NCBI RefSeq assembly: GCF_003387475.1
Contig: NZ_QUNO01000029.1
Span: 33,483 to 97,482 of the forward strand
DNA from: Kutzneria buriramensis
Lineage (GTDB): Bacteria; Actinomycetota; Actinomycetes; Mycobacteriales; Pseudonocardiaceae
DNA length: 64,000 bases
Reading direction: 5' to 3'
Made by a program: the position numbers and the translations under genes. Positions 26,527 through 34,586 of this stretch are shown piece by piece. How positions within the stretch are numbered: position 1 is the first letter of the stretch; the number at the start of each line of letters is the position of its first letter. Below the pieces are notes generated by a model. It was not told the DNA's origin, did no database searches, and saw nothing but the letters and a program-made list of their open reading frames with translations.

Positions 26527-27756
26527 TCAGGCCGGCGCCTCGACCCTGGGGCGCAGACCGACGGCCGCCAGCGGCGCGAGCGCGATGGTCAACACCGCGC
26601 TGACGACGAGCCCGCCCAGCGTGCCGACGCCCTGCACGAGCGGCCCCGCCAGCGCGAGGCCGACCGGTGCGGCCAGCGCGGAGCCAGCGCCCCACAACGT
26701 GATCACCGGCTGCTGCTCCTCCGGCTTCAGGACCGCCTGCACGACCGTGTAGACGACCGGCGTGAACGGCGCGTAGATCACGCCGCCGAGGAAGAACACC
26801 CCCACCGCGTACGGCACCGACGGCGCGATGATCAGCAACAGCACCACCGCCGCCCAGCCGGCGATGATCGACACCAGCACCTTCTGCTCGGCGAACCGCC
26901 GCAGCGCGGTGGTCAGCACCGCGCCGATCAGCGCCCCGACGCCGAAACCCGTCCAGATCAGGCCCAGCGACACGCCGTCGCCGTGCAGTGGCCCGCGCAC
27001 CAGCAGCGGCAGCACGACCTCCACCGGCATGTAGAACAGGTTGAAACCGAAGACCACCACGAGCAGCCGCGCCGTGACCGGGACCTGCCGCAGGATCCGC
27101 AGGCCCGATGCGGGAATGGTCTCGCCCTCGACCGAGCCGTCGCTCGACGGGATGACGAACACCGCCGCGGCCAGCAGCACGACGAGGCTGGCGCCGGCCC
27201 CGAGCAGCGCGATTCCCGGATTCCTCACGGCGGTCAGGATTCCGCCGACCAGCGGGCCGACCGTGTACAGGGCGAGGCTGGTGCTGGTGCCGAGCAGTCC
27301 GTTGGCGGCCAGGCGGCCTTCCGGCGGCACCATCGCGGTCAGCGCGAGGCGGCGGGCGCTCATGCCGGCCATCCGGAACACCGAGCCGACCAGCAGCGCC
27401 CCGATCAGCACGGGCAGCGTGATCGCGTCGGCCATCGCGAGCAGCCCGAGCGTGACGAGAACACCGCCGCGCAGCAGGCAATCCAGGATGATCAGCGCCC
27501 GGGGCGGGATCCGCAGCCTGGTCAGCCCCATCGCAAACGCCAGCGCCGTGGCCAGCACGTACGGCGACGCCTCGACCGCGGAGATCGCCAGCGGCGCCGG
27601 CACCGCGCCGTGGATCCGCAACGTCAGCAGCGGCAGCGCGATGATGACCGCCCCGTCGCCCACATTGGACACGGCGTCGCCCGCCAGCAGCGCGCCGACC
27701 CTTCCGTCGCGCAGCGCCCGCCGGTACGACCAGCTCTCGTTCCCCATGGCGATCAT
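26527..27756 (-). CDS. MFS transporter
   Basis: 409 residues, about 12 hydrophobic segments, starting NESWSYRRALRDGRVGALLAGDAVSNVGDG, as in enterobactin-exporter-like or macrolide-efflux-like MFS proteins of actinobacteria (described here in two parts: NESWSYRRALRDGR and GALLAGDAVSNVGDG). The ATG at 27756 is chosen because GAGG lies 7 nt upstream; ATG 27747 is an alternative. The substrate is unknown. It lies downstream of the AraC-family gene with only 26 bp between, so the two are probably co-transcribed. Confidence 0.8.
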   Translation of the reverse strand: MIAMGNESWSYRRALRDGRVGALLAGDAVSNVGDGAVIIALPLLTLRIHGAVPAPLAISAVEASPYVLATALAFAMGLTRLRIPPRALIILDCLLRGGVLVTLGLLAMADAITLPVLIGALLVGSVFRMAGMSARRLALTAMVPPEGRLAANGLLGTSTSLALYTVGPLVGGILTAVRNPGIALLGAGASLVVLLAAAVFVIPSSDGSVEGETIPASGLRILRQVPVTARLLVVVFGFNLFYMPVEVVLPLLVRGPLHGDGVSLGLIWTGFGVGALIGAVLTTALRRFAEQKVLVSIIAGWAAVVLLLIIAPSVPYAVGVFFLGGVIYAPFTPVVYTVVQAVLKPEEQQPVITLWGAGSALAAPVGLALAGPLVQGVGTLGGLVVSAVLTIALAPLAAVGLRPRVEAPA

Positions 27757-27782
27757 TCTGGAACCTCGAGAGCGCTGGAGGT

Positions 27783-28649
27783 CTACCGCTTCCGGAAACG
27801 GTGTTCGCGGCGGAAGGTCGCCGGCGGCACACCGCATCCCGCGCTGAAGGCCGTGTAGAACCGGCTGACCGAGCCGAAGCCGGACTCCGCCGCCACGGAG
27901 GCGGTCGGCAGGTCGGTGGTGATCAGCAGGCGGCGGGCCTCGGCCAGCCGGCGCTGGGTCAGGTAGTCCACGACGGTGGTGCCCATGACGCGTCGGAACT
28001 GGGTCATGGCGTAGTTGGGGTGCAGGCCTGCGGCGTCGGCGATGTCCGACACGGCAAGGGAATCGCGGAAGTGCTCGGCGATGTGCCGGACCATGGCGAT
28101 GACCTGGCGCAGGGTCGGGTCCGAGCCGGAGTACTGGCGCACCGGCTCGCCGACGGTGGCCAGCGCGAGCCGGCGCACCCGCGCCTCGACCTCCAGCATC
28201 GCGATGTGCTGGCGTTCGGGCTGGTCGCTGTCGAGATCGGCGGCCCACTGCGCGAAGTTGGCGGCGTCGGTGGCCAGTGCGGTCGGGGCGATGAGCGGGA
28301 TGCCGGCCAGCAGGCGGCTGACCAGCGAGTCGGGCAGGCCCCAGGCCAGGAACCGTTCGAACGGGACGAACACCCAGTGCGCCTCGGTGACCGAGTTGGC
28401 CACCAGCTGGTGCGGCACCGCCGCCCAGAACGCGGCGACGCTGCCCGGCCCGACCTCGACCGGCTCGCCGCCGAACAGGTAGAGCATCGACCCGCCCTCG
28501 GCGACCAGGTTGATCTCCAGGTCGTCGTGCTGGTGGGCGGCGCCCATCACCGCCGGGCGGCCCGACCAGCCGGCGCGCAGCGTCGTGCGGACCTGAGGAT
28601 CCAAGAAGTTCCCGCTCCCATTCGTGAAGACCTCGCGGATCGTAGGCAC
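27783..28649 (-). CDS. AraC-family transcriptional regulator
   Basis: 288 residues. An N-terminal cupin-like sensor (HQHDDLEINLVAEG, FGGEPVEVGPGSVAAFW) is followed by two HTH motifs in the last 100 residues (LAVSDIADAAGLHPNYAM and ASVAAESGFGSVSRFYTAFS), ending FRREHRFRKR. This is a ligand-binding AraC/XylS regulator. It is divergent by 37 bp from the Gfo/Idh/MocA oxidoreductase, its most likely target along with the downstream MFS gene. Confidence 0.88.
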   Translation of the reverse strand: MPTIREVFTNGSGNFLDPQVRTTLRAGWSGRPAVMGAAHQHDDLEINLVAEGGSMLYLFGGEPVEVGPGSVAAFWAAVPHQLVANSVTEAHWVFVPFERFLAWGLPDSLVSRLLAGIPLIAPTALATDAANFAQWAADLDSDQPERQHIAMLEVEARVRRLALATVGEPVRQYSGSDPTLRQVIAMVRHIAEHFRDSLAVSDIADAAGLHPNYAMTQFRRVMGTTVVDYLTQRRLAEARRLLITTDLPTASVAAESGFGSVSRFYTAFSAGCGVPPATFRREHRFRKR

Positions 28650-28686
28650 CTAGCGTCGACGGTGTCCACCACGTCAGGAGGCATCC

Positions 28687-29883
28687 ATGTTCTCGCTGGG
28701 CATCGTCGGCGCCGGCCAGTTCGCCGGGCGGTTCGCCGAACTGTGGCGGCTGCACCCCGGCGTCGGCGACATCGTCGTCACCGACCTGCTGCCGGAGCGC
28801 GCCGCGCGGCTGGTCGCGGAGTGCGACCTGGCCGGCCCCGTGCCGTCCTTCGAGGCGATGCTCGATTCGGACGTCGACGCGGTGGCGATCTTCACCCAGC
28901 GCTGGACGCACGGGCCGCTCGCGGTCGAGGCGCTGCGGGCCGGCAAGCACGTCTACTCGTCGGTGCCGATGGCGGTGACGGAGGCGGAGATCGCCGCGAT
29001 CGTCGAGACCGTCGCGGCGACCGGCCTGACCTACATGATGGGGGAGACCAGCTACTACCACCCGGCCACCGTGTACGCGCGTGACCAGTTGGCGAAGGGC
29101 GCTTTCGGTCGCCTCTTCTACGCCGAGGGCGACTACGTGCACGACATGGATCAGGGCTTCTACGACGCGTACCGGTACAGCGGCGGCGAGAACTGGAAGT
29201 CCACGGCCAGCTTCCCGCCTTTGTTGTATCCCACGCACTCCATCGGCGGTGTGCTCGGCGCGTGGCCGACGCGTGCCGTCAGCGTGTCGGCGATCGGCGT
29301 GGTCGACGACCGCGGCGACGGTGTTTTCGACAAGGCGGTGAGCCAGTTCGGCAACGACTTCTCCAACTGCTCGGCGCTGTTCGAGGTCGCCGGCGGGGGA
29401 TCGTTCCGTACCAACGAGTTCCGGCGCGTCGGCTACCCCGGGAAGGTTCGCGAGTCGCGGTTCCGGTTCTTCGGCACGGACGGCAGCTTCGAGCAGTTGG
29501 CGACGGTGAGCCTGTGGCAGGACCGCGATGGCGTCTCGGACATCACCGACCTGTTGAGATCGGAGTCCACCATGGACGTCGGCGATCCCGTGCTGGCCAC
29601 CGTCTCCCCGGCCCTGCGGGAGGCCTTCGTGTCGGGATCCGCGCCCGTGCACGACCGGTCGCGGCTGCCTTCGGTGTTCACCGGCGCCGCCAACGGGCAC
29701 GAGGGCAGCCATCACTTCCTGGCCGACGACTTCGTGCTCGCGGTGACCGCCGGATCGCTGCCGCCGGTGCATGCCTGGGCCGCGGCCCGGTACACGCTGC
29801 CGGGCATCGTGGCGCACCAGTCCGCGCTGAGCGACGGAATCCGGCTGGCCATCCCGGACTACGGCGATGCCCCTCAGTTGTAA
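28687..29883 (+). CDS. Gfo/Idh/MocA-family oxidoreductase
   Basis: 398 residues. The N-terminal Rossmann motif is GIVGAGQFAGRF. The usual EKP motif that supplies a substrate-binding lysine reads KHVYSSVPMAV, so the Lys is missing. The C-terminal half has the expected mixed-sheet domain (GENWKSTASFPPLLYPTHS). Family members act on sugars, inositols or related polyols with NAD(P). AGGAGG lies 6 nt before the ATG. The AraC regulator upstream suggests inducible sugar metabolism; the missing Lys argues for an unusual substrate or altered chemistry. Confidence 0.8.
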   Translation: MFSLGIVGAGQFAGRFAELWRLHPGVGDIVVTDLLPERAARLVAECDLAGPVPSFEAMLDSDVDAVAIFTQRWTHGPLAVEALRAGKHVYSSVPMAVTEAEIAAIVETVAATGLTYMMGETSYYHPATVYARDQLAKGAFGRLFYAEGDYVHDMDQGFYDAYRYSGGENWKSTASFPPLLYPTHSIGGVLGAWPTRAVSVSAIGVVDDRGDGVFDKAVSQFGNDFSNCSALFEVAGGGSFRTNEFRRVGYPGKVRESRFRFFGTDGSFEQLATVSLWQDRDGVSDITDLLRSESTMDVGDPVLATVSPALREAFVSGSAPVHDRSRLPSVFTGAANGHEGSHHFLADDFVLAVTAGSLPPVHAWAAARYTLPGIVAHQSALSDGIRLAIPDYGDAPQL

Positions 29884-29951
29884 TTCACTATCACTTCAGT
29901 GACAAGTGAAATTGAATCGCCTGACAGACAACCGCCCGAAAACGACCAAGG

Positions 29952-29981
29952 TGGTGCGCCCACCTCCCGGCGGCCGCACCA
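29952..29981. terminator. Stem-loop in the 29.9-30.3 kb intergenic region
   Basis: TGGTGCG (29952-29958) pairs exactly with CGCACCA (29975-29981) around a 16-nt loop. It lies 68 bp after the oxidoreductase stop and just after the small minus-strand frame, so it could terminate either transcript. Confidence 0.45.
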
Positions 29982-29989
29982 TCTCGCTG

Positions 29990-30073
29990 TCAGGCGTTCT
30001 GGTTGAGCTGGGTGGCCTTCGCCGCCTTGGCCACCTGGGACGCCGCCAGGGCGGCTGTTCCGCCTGAGAACAT
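29990..30073 (-). CDS. Possible small peptide gene (27 aa)
   Basis: The frame encodes MFSGGTAALAASQVAKAAKA followed by TQLNQNA. Codons are strongly G/C-ending like real genes here, GGAAGG lies 10 nt upstream of the ATG, and a stem-loop follows the stop. A TTG at 30103 would extend it by ten residues. The product is Ala/Lys-rich and has no recognised domain. It might be a short secreted or modified peptide, or a chance frame. Confidence 0.3.
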   Translation of the reverse strand: MFSGGTAALAASQVAKAAKATQLNQNA

Positions 30074-30108
30074 GTCGGTGGAACCTTCCGGCAGGGAGGT
30101 CAACTGGT

Positions 30109-30297
30109 GTGACCGATGCGACAGATCCTCAGGCGTGTGGTCGGTGCCGTTTTAGGGCGGAAAGTAGGCTTCGCACCATCCGAACGGCGGGTTGCGAATG
30201 TCCGGTTTGTGGTGAATGTGGACCGCCTGCCCCTTGCGTGTTTGGGCGCCGTGTGGCGGCGCTGAGAGGTTCCTGTCGATGTACTACAGCCCTGTAG
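30109..30297 (+). CDS. Possible small Cys-rich protein (62 aa)
   Basis: A GTG preceded by GGGAGG (9-nt spacing) opens a 62-codon frame with nine Cys in short spacings (ACGRC, GCECPVCGECGPPAPC, SCRC), as in zinc-ribbon-like peptides. Third positions are unusually A/T-rich (TGT, GGT, TTT, AGT), unlike neighbours, which argues for a chance frame or foreign origin. Its stop lies inside the BlaI-type dyad before the COG4705 gene. No domain is recognised. Confidence 0.25.
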   Translation: MTDATDPQACGRCRFRAESRLRTIRTAGCECPVCGECGPPAPCVFGRRVAALRGSCRCTTAL

Positions 30298-30299
30298 AA
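30282..30299. promoter_or_regulatory. BlaI-type operator upstream of COG4705 gene
   Basis: TACTACA-GCCC-TGTAGAA has one mismatch from the dyad TACTACA-N4-TGTAGTA found at the blaI promoter near 60410. It ends 31 bp before the GTG start at 30331, a position expected for repression. Confidence 0.65.
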
Positions 30300-30330
30300 G
30301 TCGACTGCCGGTGTGTGGCACCCTCTCCGC

Positions 30331-31122
30331 GTGACAAGTCTGCTTTCGCGGCACGGCGCCCTGCGAGTTCCCGAGATCACCGCCTACTTCTGGATCGCCA
30401 AGGGCTTGTCCACGGCGCTGGGGGAGTCCGCATCGGACTACCTGGTGAGCGCGCTGTCGCCGATTCCCGCGGTGCTGCTGGGATTCGTCGGCTTCGTCGT
30501 GTCGCTGGTCGTGCAGTTCGCCATGCGCCGGTACCGGGCGTGGGCGTACTGGTTCGCCGTGGCGATGGTCGGCGTGTTCGGCACGATGGCCGCGGACGTC
30601 CTCCATGTCGGATTCGGCGTCCCGTACACGCTTTCCGCGCTGCTGTACGGGATTGTCCTGTTCGCCGTGTACCTGCTGTGGTACCGGGTCGAGCGCACGT
30701 TGTCCGTGCACACCATCGACTCGGCACGCCGGGAGCTCTTCTACTGGGCCGCCGTGGTTGCCACCTTCGCGCTGGGCACCGCCGCCGGCGACCTCACCGC
30801 CGTGACCTTCGACCTGGGCTACCTCGGGTCGGTCGTGCTGTTCGCCGTGGTGATCGCCGTGCCCGCCGTCGGCCATCGCTGGCTGCGCTGGAACCCGATC
30901 TTCAGCTTCTGGTTCGCGTACGTGGTCACGCGGCCGCTCGGTGCCTCCGTGGCGGACTGGTTGGGCAAGCCTGTTGACGTCGGCGGGCTGGGATTGGGTG
31001 GCGGCGCGGTGAGCGTCGTGCTGACGGTTCTGATTGCTGCTGTTGTCGGCTACCTGGCTGTGAGCCGGGTGGACGTTCAGCGCGGTGAGCCTGCGCCTAC
31101 CGTCGAGCCCGCACGCCGCTGA
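30331..31122 (+). CDS. COG4705-type integral membrane protein
   Basis: 263 residues with about eight hydrophobic segments. Two internal repeats are visible: ITAYFWIAKGLSTALGESASDYL near the start (given as YFWIAKGLSTALGESASDYL) and FYWAAVVATFALGTAAGDL in the middle, each pairing an aromatic helix with GE/G..D. This repeat is characteristic of the uncharacterised COG4705 family; a paralogue is encoded at 56869-57651. No function is established. The GTG at 30331 is preferred; a GTG at 30313 lies nearer the operator. The 3' end overlaps the convergent PAP2 gene by 26 bp. Confidence 0.8.
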   Translation: MTSLLSRHGALRVPEITAYFWIAKGLSTALGESASDYLVSALSPIPAVLLGFVGFVVSLVVQFAMRRYRAWAYWFAVAMVGVFGTMAADVLHVGFGVPYTLSALLYGIVLFAVYLLWYRVERTLSVHTIDSARRELFYWAAVVATFALGTAAGDLTAVTFDLGYLGSVVLFAVVIAVPAVGHRWLRWNPIFSFWFAYVVTRPLGASVADWLGKPVDVGGLGLGGGAVSVVLTVLIAAVVGYLAVSRVDVQRGEPAPTVEPARR

Positions 31123-31723
31123 ACGCCTTCACGGTCGCCGCGACGAGGGCGACCGCGATCAGCCAACCGCCGACGACGTCACTGACGAAGTGCACTCCGA
31201 GGTACAGGCGCGTGAATCCGGTCACGAGTGGGATTGCCATGGCCGCGGCCACGAAGGCTTGGCGGGTTGTCCGGGTGGCTGTCGGCCAGGCGAGGATCAG
31301 CAGCACCGCGCAGGCCATCGCCGAGGTGAGGGCGTGGCCTGAGGGGTAGGAGCCTCCGGCGGCCGTCGAGAGCGGGTCAGTCCAGTGTGGACGTACGCGT
31401 CCAAGCGACGCTTTGAGGGCGGTTTCGACTACGCTGCAGACTGTCGCGGTTGTGACGACCCAAGCCGCCTGCCACGGCCGGCGTCGCCACCACAGCCATG
31501 CCGCGGTGGCCGCCAGGATGGCCCGGAACGTCCACGGCTGGCAGATGTCCGTCCAGGTCTGCATCGCCGTGGTGATGGCCGGGTGGTTGACGGCGTAGCC
31601 GTGCAGCCCGTCGGCGACAGCGTGGTCGACGACGAGCAGCGGGCCGAACGGCACCGCCACCGCCACGGTGAGCAGGGCGGCAGCCAGGAGCAACGTCACC
31701 GGGAGCTTCATCTTGGTGACCAT
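31097..31723 (-). CDS. PAP2-superfamily membrane phosphatase
   Basis: 208 residues, about six membrane segments. All three phosphatase signatures are present: KASLGRVRP, GSYPSGHALTS and FTRLYLGVHFVSDVVGG, placing the catalytic His residues on the outer face. Such enzymes hydrolyse lipid phosphates (phosphatidic acid, undecaprenyl pyrophosphate) at the membrane. The start follows a short basic segment (MVTKMK) that leads into the first membrane helix. Overlap with the convergent COG4705 gene suggests compact arrangement rather than an operon. Confidence 0.88.
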   Translation of the reverse strand: MVTKMKLPVTLLLAAALLTVAVAVPFGPLLVVDHAVADGLHGYAVNHPAITTAMQTWTDICQPWTFRAILAATAAWLWWRRRPWQAAWVVTTATVCSVVETALKASLGRVRPHWTDPLSTAAGGSYPSGHALTSAMACAVLLILAWPTATRTTRQAFVAAAMAIPLVTGFTRLYLGVHFVSDVVGGWLIAVALVAATVKAFSGVRARR

Positions 31724-31753
31724 TGTCCCGTACGGGGCGGGAATGCGCCGGTC

Positions 31754-33139
31754 TTACAGGGGCCTATCTGTACTGACGAGCTGGGGCAGGCCGGCGCGGC
31801 GGGCCAGGGCGCGGCCGCGTTCGCCGGCCTCGCGCATCAACTCGGCGACGTGCAGGTCGGTGGCGCGGGTGAAGCGGCCGTCCTCCAACAGGAGCTCGCC
31901 GTCGACCATGACGTGACGGGCGTCGGTGCCGCGGGCGGCGTGCACGAATGTCGACAGTGGACGGTGCACGGTCGGCCCGGCGTGCAGGGTGGTCAGGTCG
32001 AACACGGCGATGTCGGCGGCCTTGCCGACCTCCAGCGTGCCGATGCGGTCGGCGACGCCGACGGCGCGGGCGCCGTCCTCGGTGCCCATGGTGATCAGCT
32101 TGTCGAGGTCGATGGACGACGGCGTGTGGTGCAGCTGGTTCTGGAGCAGCCGGGTCCACTTCAGCTGCTCGACCATGTCGTTGGTGAGGTCGACCATCGG
32201 CCCGTCGGTGCCGATGCTGACCCGGATCCCGTTGTCCAGCATGCGTTTCACGGGCGTGATGCCGCCGCCCCGCGCGGACTCGGAGCTGGGGGTGTGGGCG
32301 ACGGTGGCGTCGGCGGCGGCGATGAGGTCGAGGTCGTTGTCCCGCGGATTGATGGTGTGCGCGAGGATCCAGCGGTGGTCGAGGACCCCGAGCCGGTGCA
32401 GGAACTGCGGATCGGTGCGACCGGTCTCCAGCACGAACCTCAGGTAGCCGTTCTCCCGCGACATCGTGCCGCCGGCGATGTGCGAGGTGACGAACGTGTC
32501 CTTCTCGACGGCCAGCGCGTGCCCGCCGAGCACCATCTCCTCCGAGCAGGTGCCCATCGCTACCCAGTGCGCGGTCGCCTCCAGCACGAAGCCGACGCGG
32601 ATGCGGCCGCCGGCGGCGCCGTCCCAGGTCTCGAACGCCTCGCGGGCGCCGTCGTAGTGCTTGGCGTGGTCGGCGGGACGGATGACCTTGGCGAAGAACT
32701 GCCGGACGCCGATGTCGGCGACCGGCCCGAGGATGGCCTTGTCCTGCTCGGGCGTGGTCTCGGTGACGAGGTGGTTGACGGAGCTGGTGGTGCCGCCGCG
32801 CAGCATGTCCAGCGCGGCCAGCTCGCTGGCGACGCGCAGGTCTTCGGTGTCCAGCTGGGCCTTGAGCGGGAACAGGCAGTCGGTGATCCACTGCTCCAGC
32901 AGCATGTCGCCGCCGAGGCCCTTGCCGTAGAGGTACCAGTCGTGCTGATGGGTGTTGACCAGCCCGGGCACGACGATGCCGCCGGTGGTGTCGACGATCT
33001 TGTCGACGGGCTCGGCGGCCAGCGTGCCGGCCGGACCGAGAGCGGCGATGTCGGTTCCGTCGACGAGGACGTCACCGCCATCGCGCAGCTCGGGACGCCC
33101 CTTGGCGACCACACTTCCACCCGTGAGCAAGGTCCTCAT
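31754..33139 (-). CDS. TRZ/ATZ-type amidohydrolase (deaminase/hydrolase)
   Basis: 461 residues. The amidohydrolase metal motif NTHQHDWYLYG lies near residue 65, further ligands are expected at TSHIAGG and LAHTINPRD, and the catalytic Asp at IGTDGPMVD. The C-terminal VGKAADIAVFDL closes the composite beta domain. The closest family role is cytosine/8-oxoguanine-type deaminase or chlorohydrolase; the substrate is unknown. The ATG has GGAGGG 7 nt upstream and overlaps the transporter stop (ATGA), so importer and hydrolase form one operon under the putative LacI boxes at 34419 and 34497. Confidence 0.85.
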   Translation of the reverse strand: MRTLLTGGSVVAKGRPELRDGGDVLVDGTDIAALGPAGTLAAEPVDKIVDTTGGIVVPGLVNTHQHDWYLYGKGLGGDMLLEQWITDCLFPLKAQLDTEDLRVASELAALDMLRGGTTSSVNHLVTETTPEQDKAILGPVADIGVRQFFAKVIRPADHAKHYDGAREAFETWDGAAGGRIRVGFVLEATAHWVAMGTCSEEMVLGGHALAVEKDTFVTSHIAGGTMSRENGYLRFVLETGRTDPQFLHRLGVLDHRWILAHTINPRDNDLDLIAAADATVAHTPSSESARGGGITPVKRMLDNGIRVSIGTDGPMVDLTNDMVEQLKWTRLLQNQLHHTPSSIDLDKLITMGTEDGARAVGVADRIGTLEVGKAADIAVFDLTTLHAGPTVHRPLSTFVHAARGTDARHVMVDGELLLEDGRFTRATDLHVAELMREAGERGRALARRAGLPQLVSTDRPL

Positions 33140-34392
33140 GCCGATTCCCTCCGATTGTGCGGCGCGCCGAGGATCCGGCGTGAGTCCAGGAACCACAGTG
33201 GCACCACCATCACAGCAGGCAGCACGGTGAGCTGCCACAGCGCGGCTCCGTGCCAGCCGATCGCGGCGACCAGCTGGGCGAAGATCAGGCCGGAGACGGC
33301 GGCGGCCGCGTAGTAGGTCGCGACGAACAGGCCCGCCGCGCGGCCGGACTGGGCCGGCCGCACCGACCGGTTCATGGTGCTGTTGACGTTGGTGAACATC
33401 GAGCCGGCCAGGAATCCGGCCAGCACGAACGAGAAGACGTAGTGCCACGCCGGGGTGTCGGGGCCGTTGAACAGGATGTACGCCGACACCGCCACGCCCG
33501 CGTAGGTGACGAGCAGCAGCTTGCGGGGGTCGATCCGGTCGCCGAGCCAGCCGGTGGGCAGCGAGAGTGCCGCGCCCGCGCCGACAAGGCTGGTGGCGAC
33601 GGCGGTCTGACCGGCGGTGAAGTGCAGCACGGTGCGGAGATAGGTCGGGTAAAGCCCGAGGAATCCGTAGAACGCCAGGCCGCCGCCGATTGCCGCGAGG
33701 GCGAGGAGCATGGTGTTGCGGTTGTACGGGCCGGCCGGCATCGGCGACAGATCGGCCGGCGTGGCGGTGCCCATGGCGGCGGAGGACTCAGTCAGTCCCT
33801 TGTGGACGGTAGCGAGGATCAGCAGTGCCACCAACACGCCGAGCGCGCCGAACAGGTAGAACGGGGCCCGCCAGGTGGCGAGGGCCTGGGCCAGGCCGGT
33901 GCCGATGATCGGTCCGATCAGGACGCCGACGCCGAACGCGACGCCCAGCACGCCGAAGGCCAGCGACCGGCGCTGGTGGAAGTACGCGCCGAACGCCGCG
34001 TACAGGGCGGCGGCCTGCATTCCTTCGCCGAGACCGGACAGGAGTCGGTACACGGCCAGGTCGGCGAAGCCGGACGCGAGCGGGGTGAGGATCGTGCCGA
34101 GCGAGTAGATCAGGATGCTGACGACCAGAACTGTCTTGCGTGGCAACCGGTCCACCAGGTGTCCGGCCGGCAGCCCGGCCACGGCGACGCCGAGCGTGAA
34201 GCCGGTGGCGAGCAGACCGCCCTGGGACAGCGAGAAGTGGTAGGTGCCGCTGATCTCCGGCAGCAGCGGGTAGAACACCTGCCGGTCCATGGCGTTGATC
34301 AGGAACGACACCGCCATCAGGATCAGGCCCCGGGTGGCGACCGTGCGGGGGAGTGGCCTGCGTAAGGCCGCCGTGTCAGGAGTGCTGCTCAT
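33136..34392 (-). CDS. MFS importer of the catabolic locus
   Basis: 418 residues with about 12 membrane segments; the loop motif GHLVDRLPRKTV and RLLSGLGEGMQAAALY in helix 4-5 are MFS signatures of the anion:cation/metabolite:H+ symporter type. GGAGG lies 8 nt before the ATG at 34392. Transcription should begin within 34393-34586, where two LacI-like palindromes lie. It probably brings in the compound processed by the coupled amidohydrolase. Confidence 0.82.
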   Translation of the reverse strand: MSSTPDTAALRRPLPRTVATRGLILMAVSFLINAMDRQVFYPLLPEISGTYHFSLSQGGLLATGFTLGVAVAGLPAGHLVDRLPRKTVLVVSILIYSLGTILTPLASGFADLAVYRLLSGLGEGMQAAALYAAFGAYFHQRRSLAFGVLGVAFGVGVLIGPIIGTGLAQALATWRAPFYLFGALGVLVALLILATVHKGLTESSAAMGTATPADLSPMPAGPYNRNTMLLALAAIGGGLAFYGFLGLYPTYLRTVLHFTAGQTAVATSLVGAGAALSLPTGWLGDRIDPRKLLLVTYAGVAVSAYILFNGPDTPAWHYVFSFVLAGFLAGSMFTNVNSTMNRSVRPAQSGRAAGLFVATYYAAAAVSGLIFAQLVAAIGWHGAALWQLTVLPAVMVVPLWFLDSRRILGAPHNRRESA

Positions 34393-34418
34393 GATGGCCT
34401 CCTCGGGCGACGTCCGAA

Positions 34419-34432
34419 TGCGGACGATTGCA
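34419..34432. promoter_or_regulatory. LacI-type operator, MFS/amidohydrolase promoter
   Basis: TGCGGACGATTGCA differs at two positions from the perfect palindrome TGCAATCGATTGCA found at 35568. It lies 26 bp upstream of the transporter start. Confidence 0.5.
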
Positions 34433-34496
34433 TACGCTAAATCGCTGGTAGACGTCGGGTCAATGCCCACTTTCGAGTGGCTGGATGCCTACATTG

Positions 34497-34510
34497 TGCA
34501 ATCGATCGCA
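34497..34510. promoter_or_regulatory. LacI-type operator, second site before MFS
   Basis: TGCAATCGATCGCA has one mismatch from the palindromic consensus. It lies 78 bp from the 34419 site and 77 bp beyond the end of the binding-protein gene, suggesting paired sites and looping. Confidence 0.6.
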
Positions 34511-34586
34511 CGCCGGAGAGCGGCCGGCTGTCGGATACCGGTCGCAGGGAGTCGGCTGGGCGGCGAGAGGTGCCGCCGTGAAGCGA

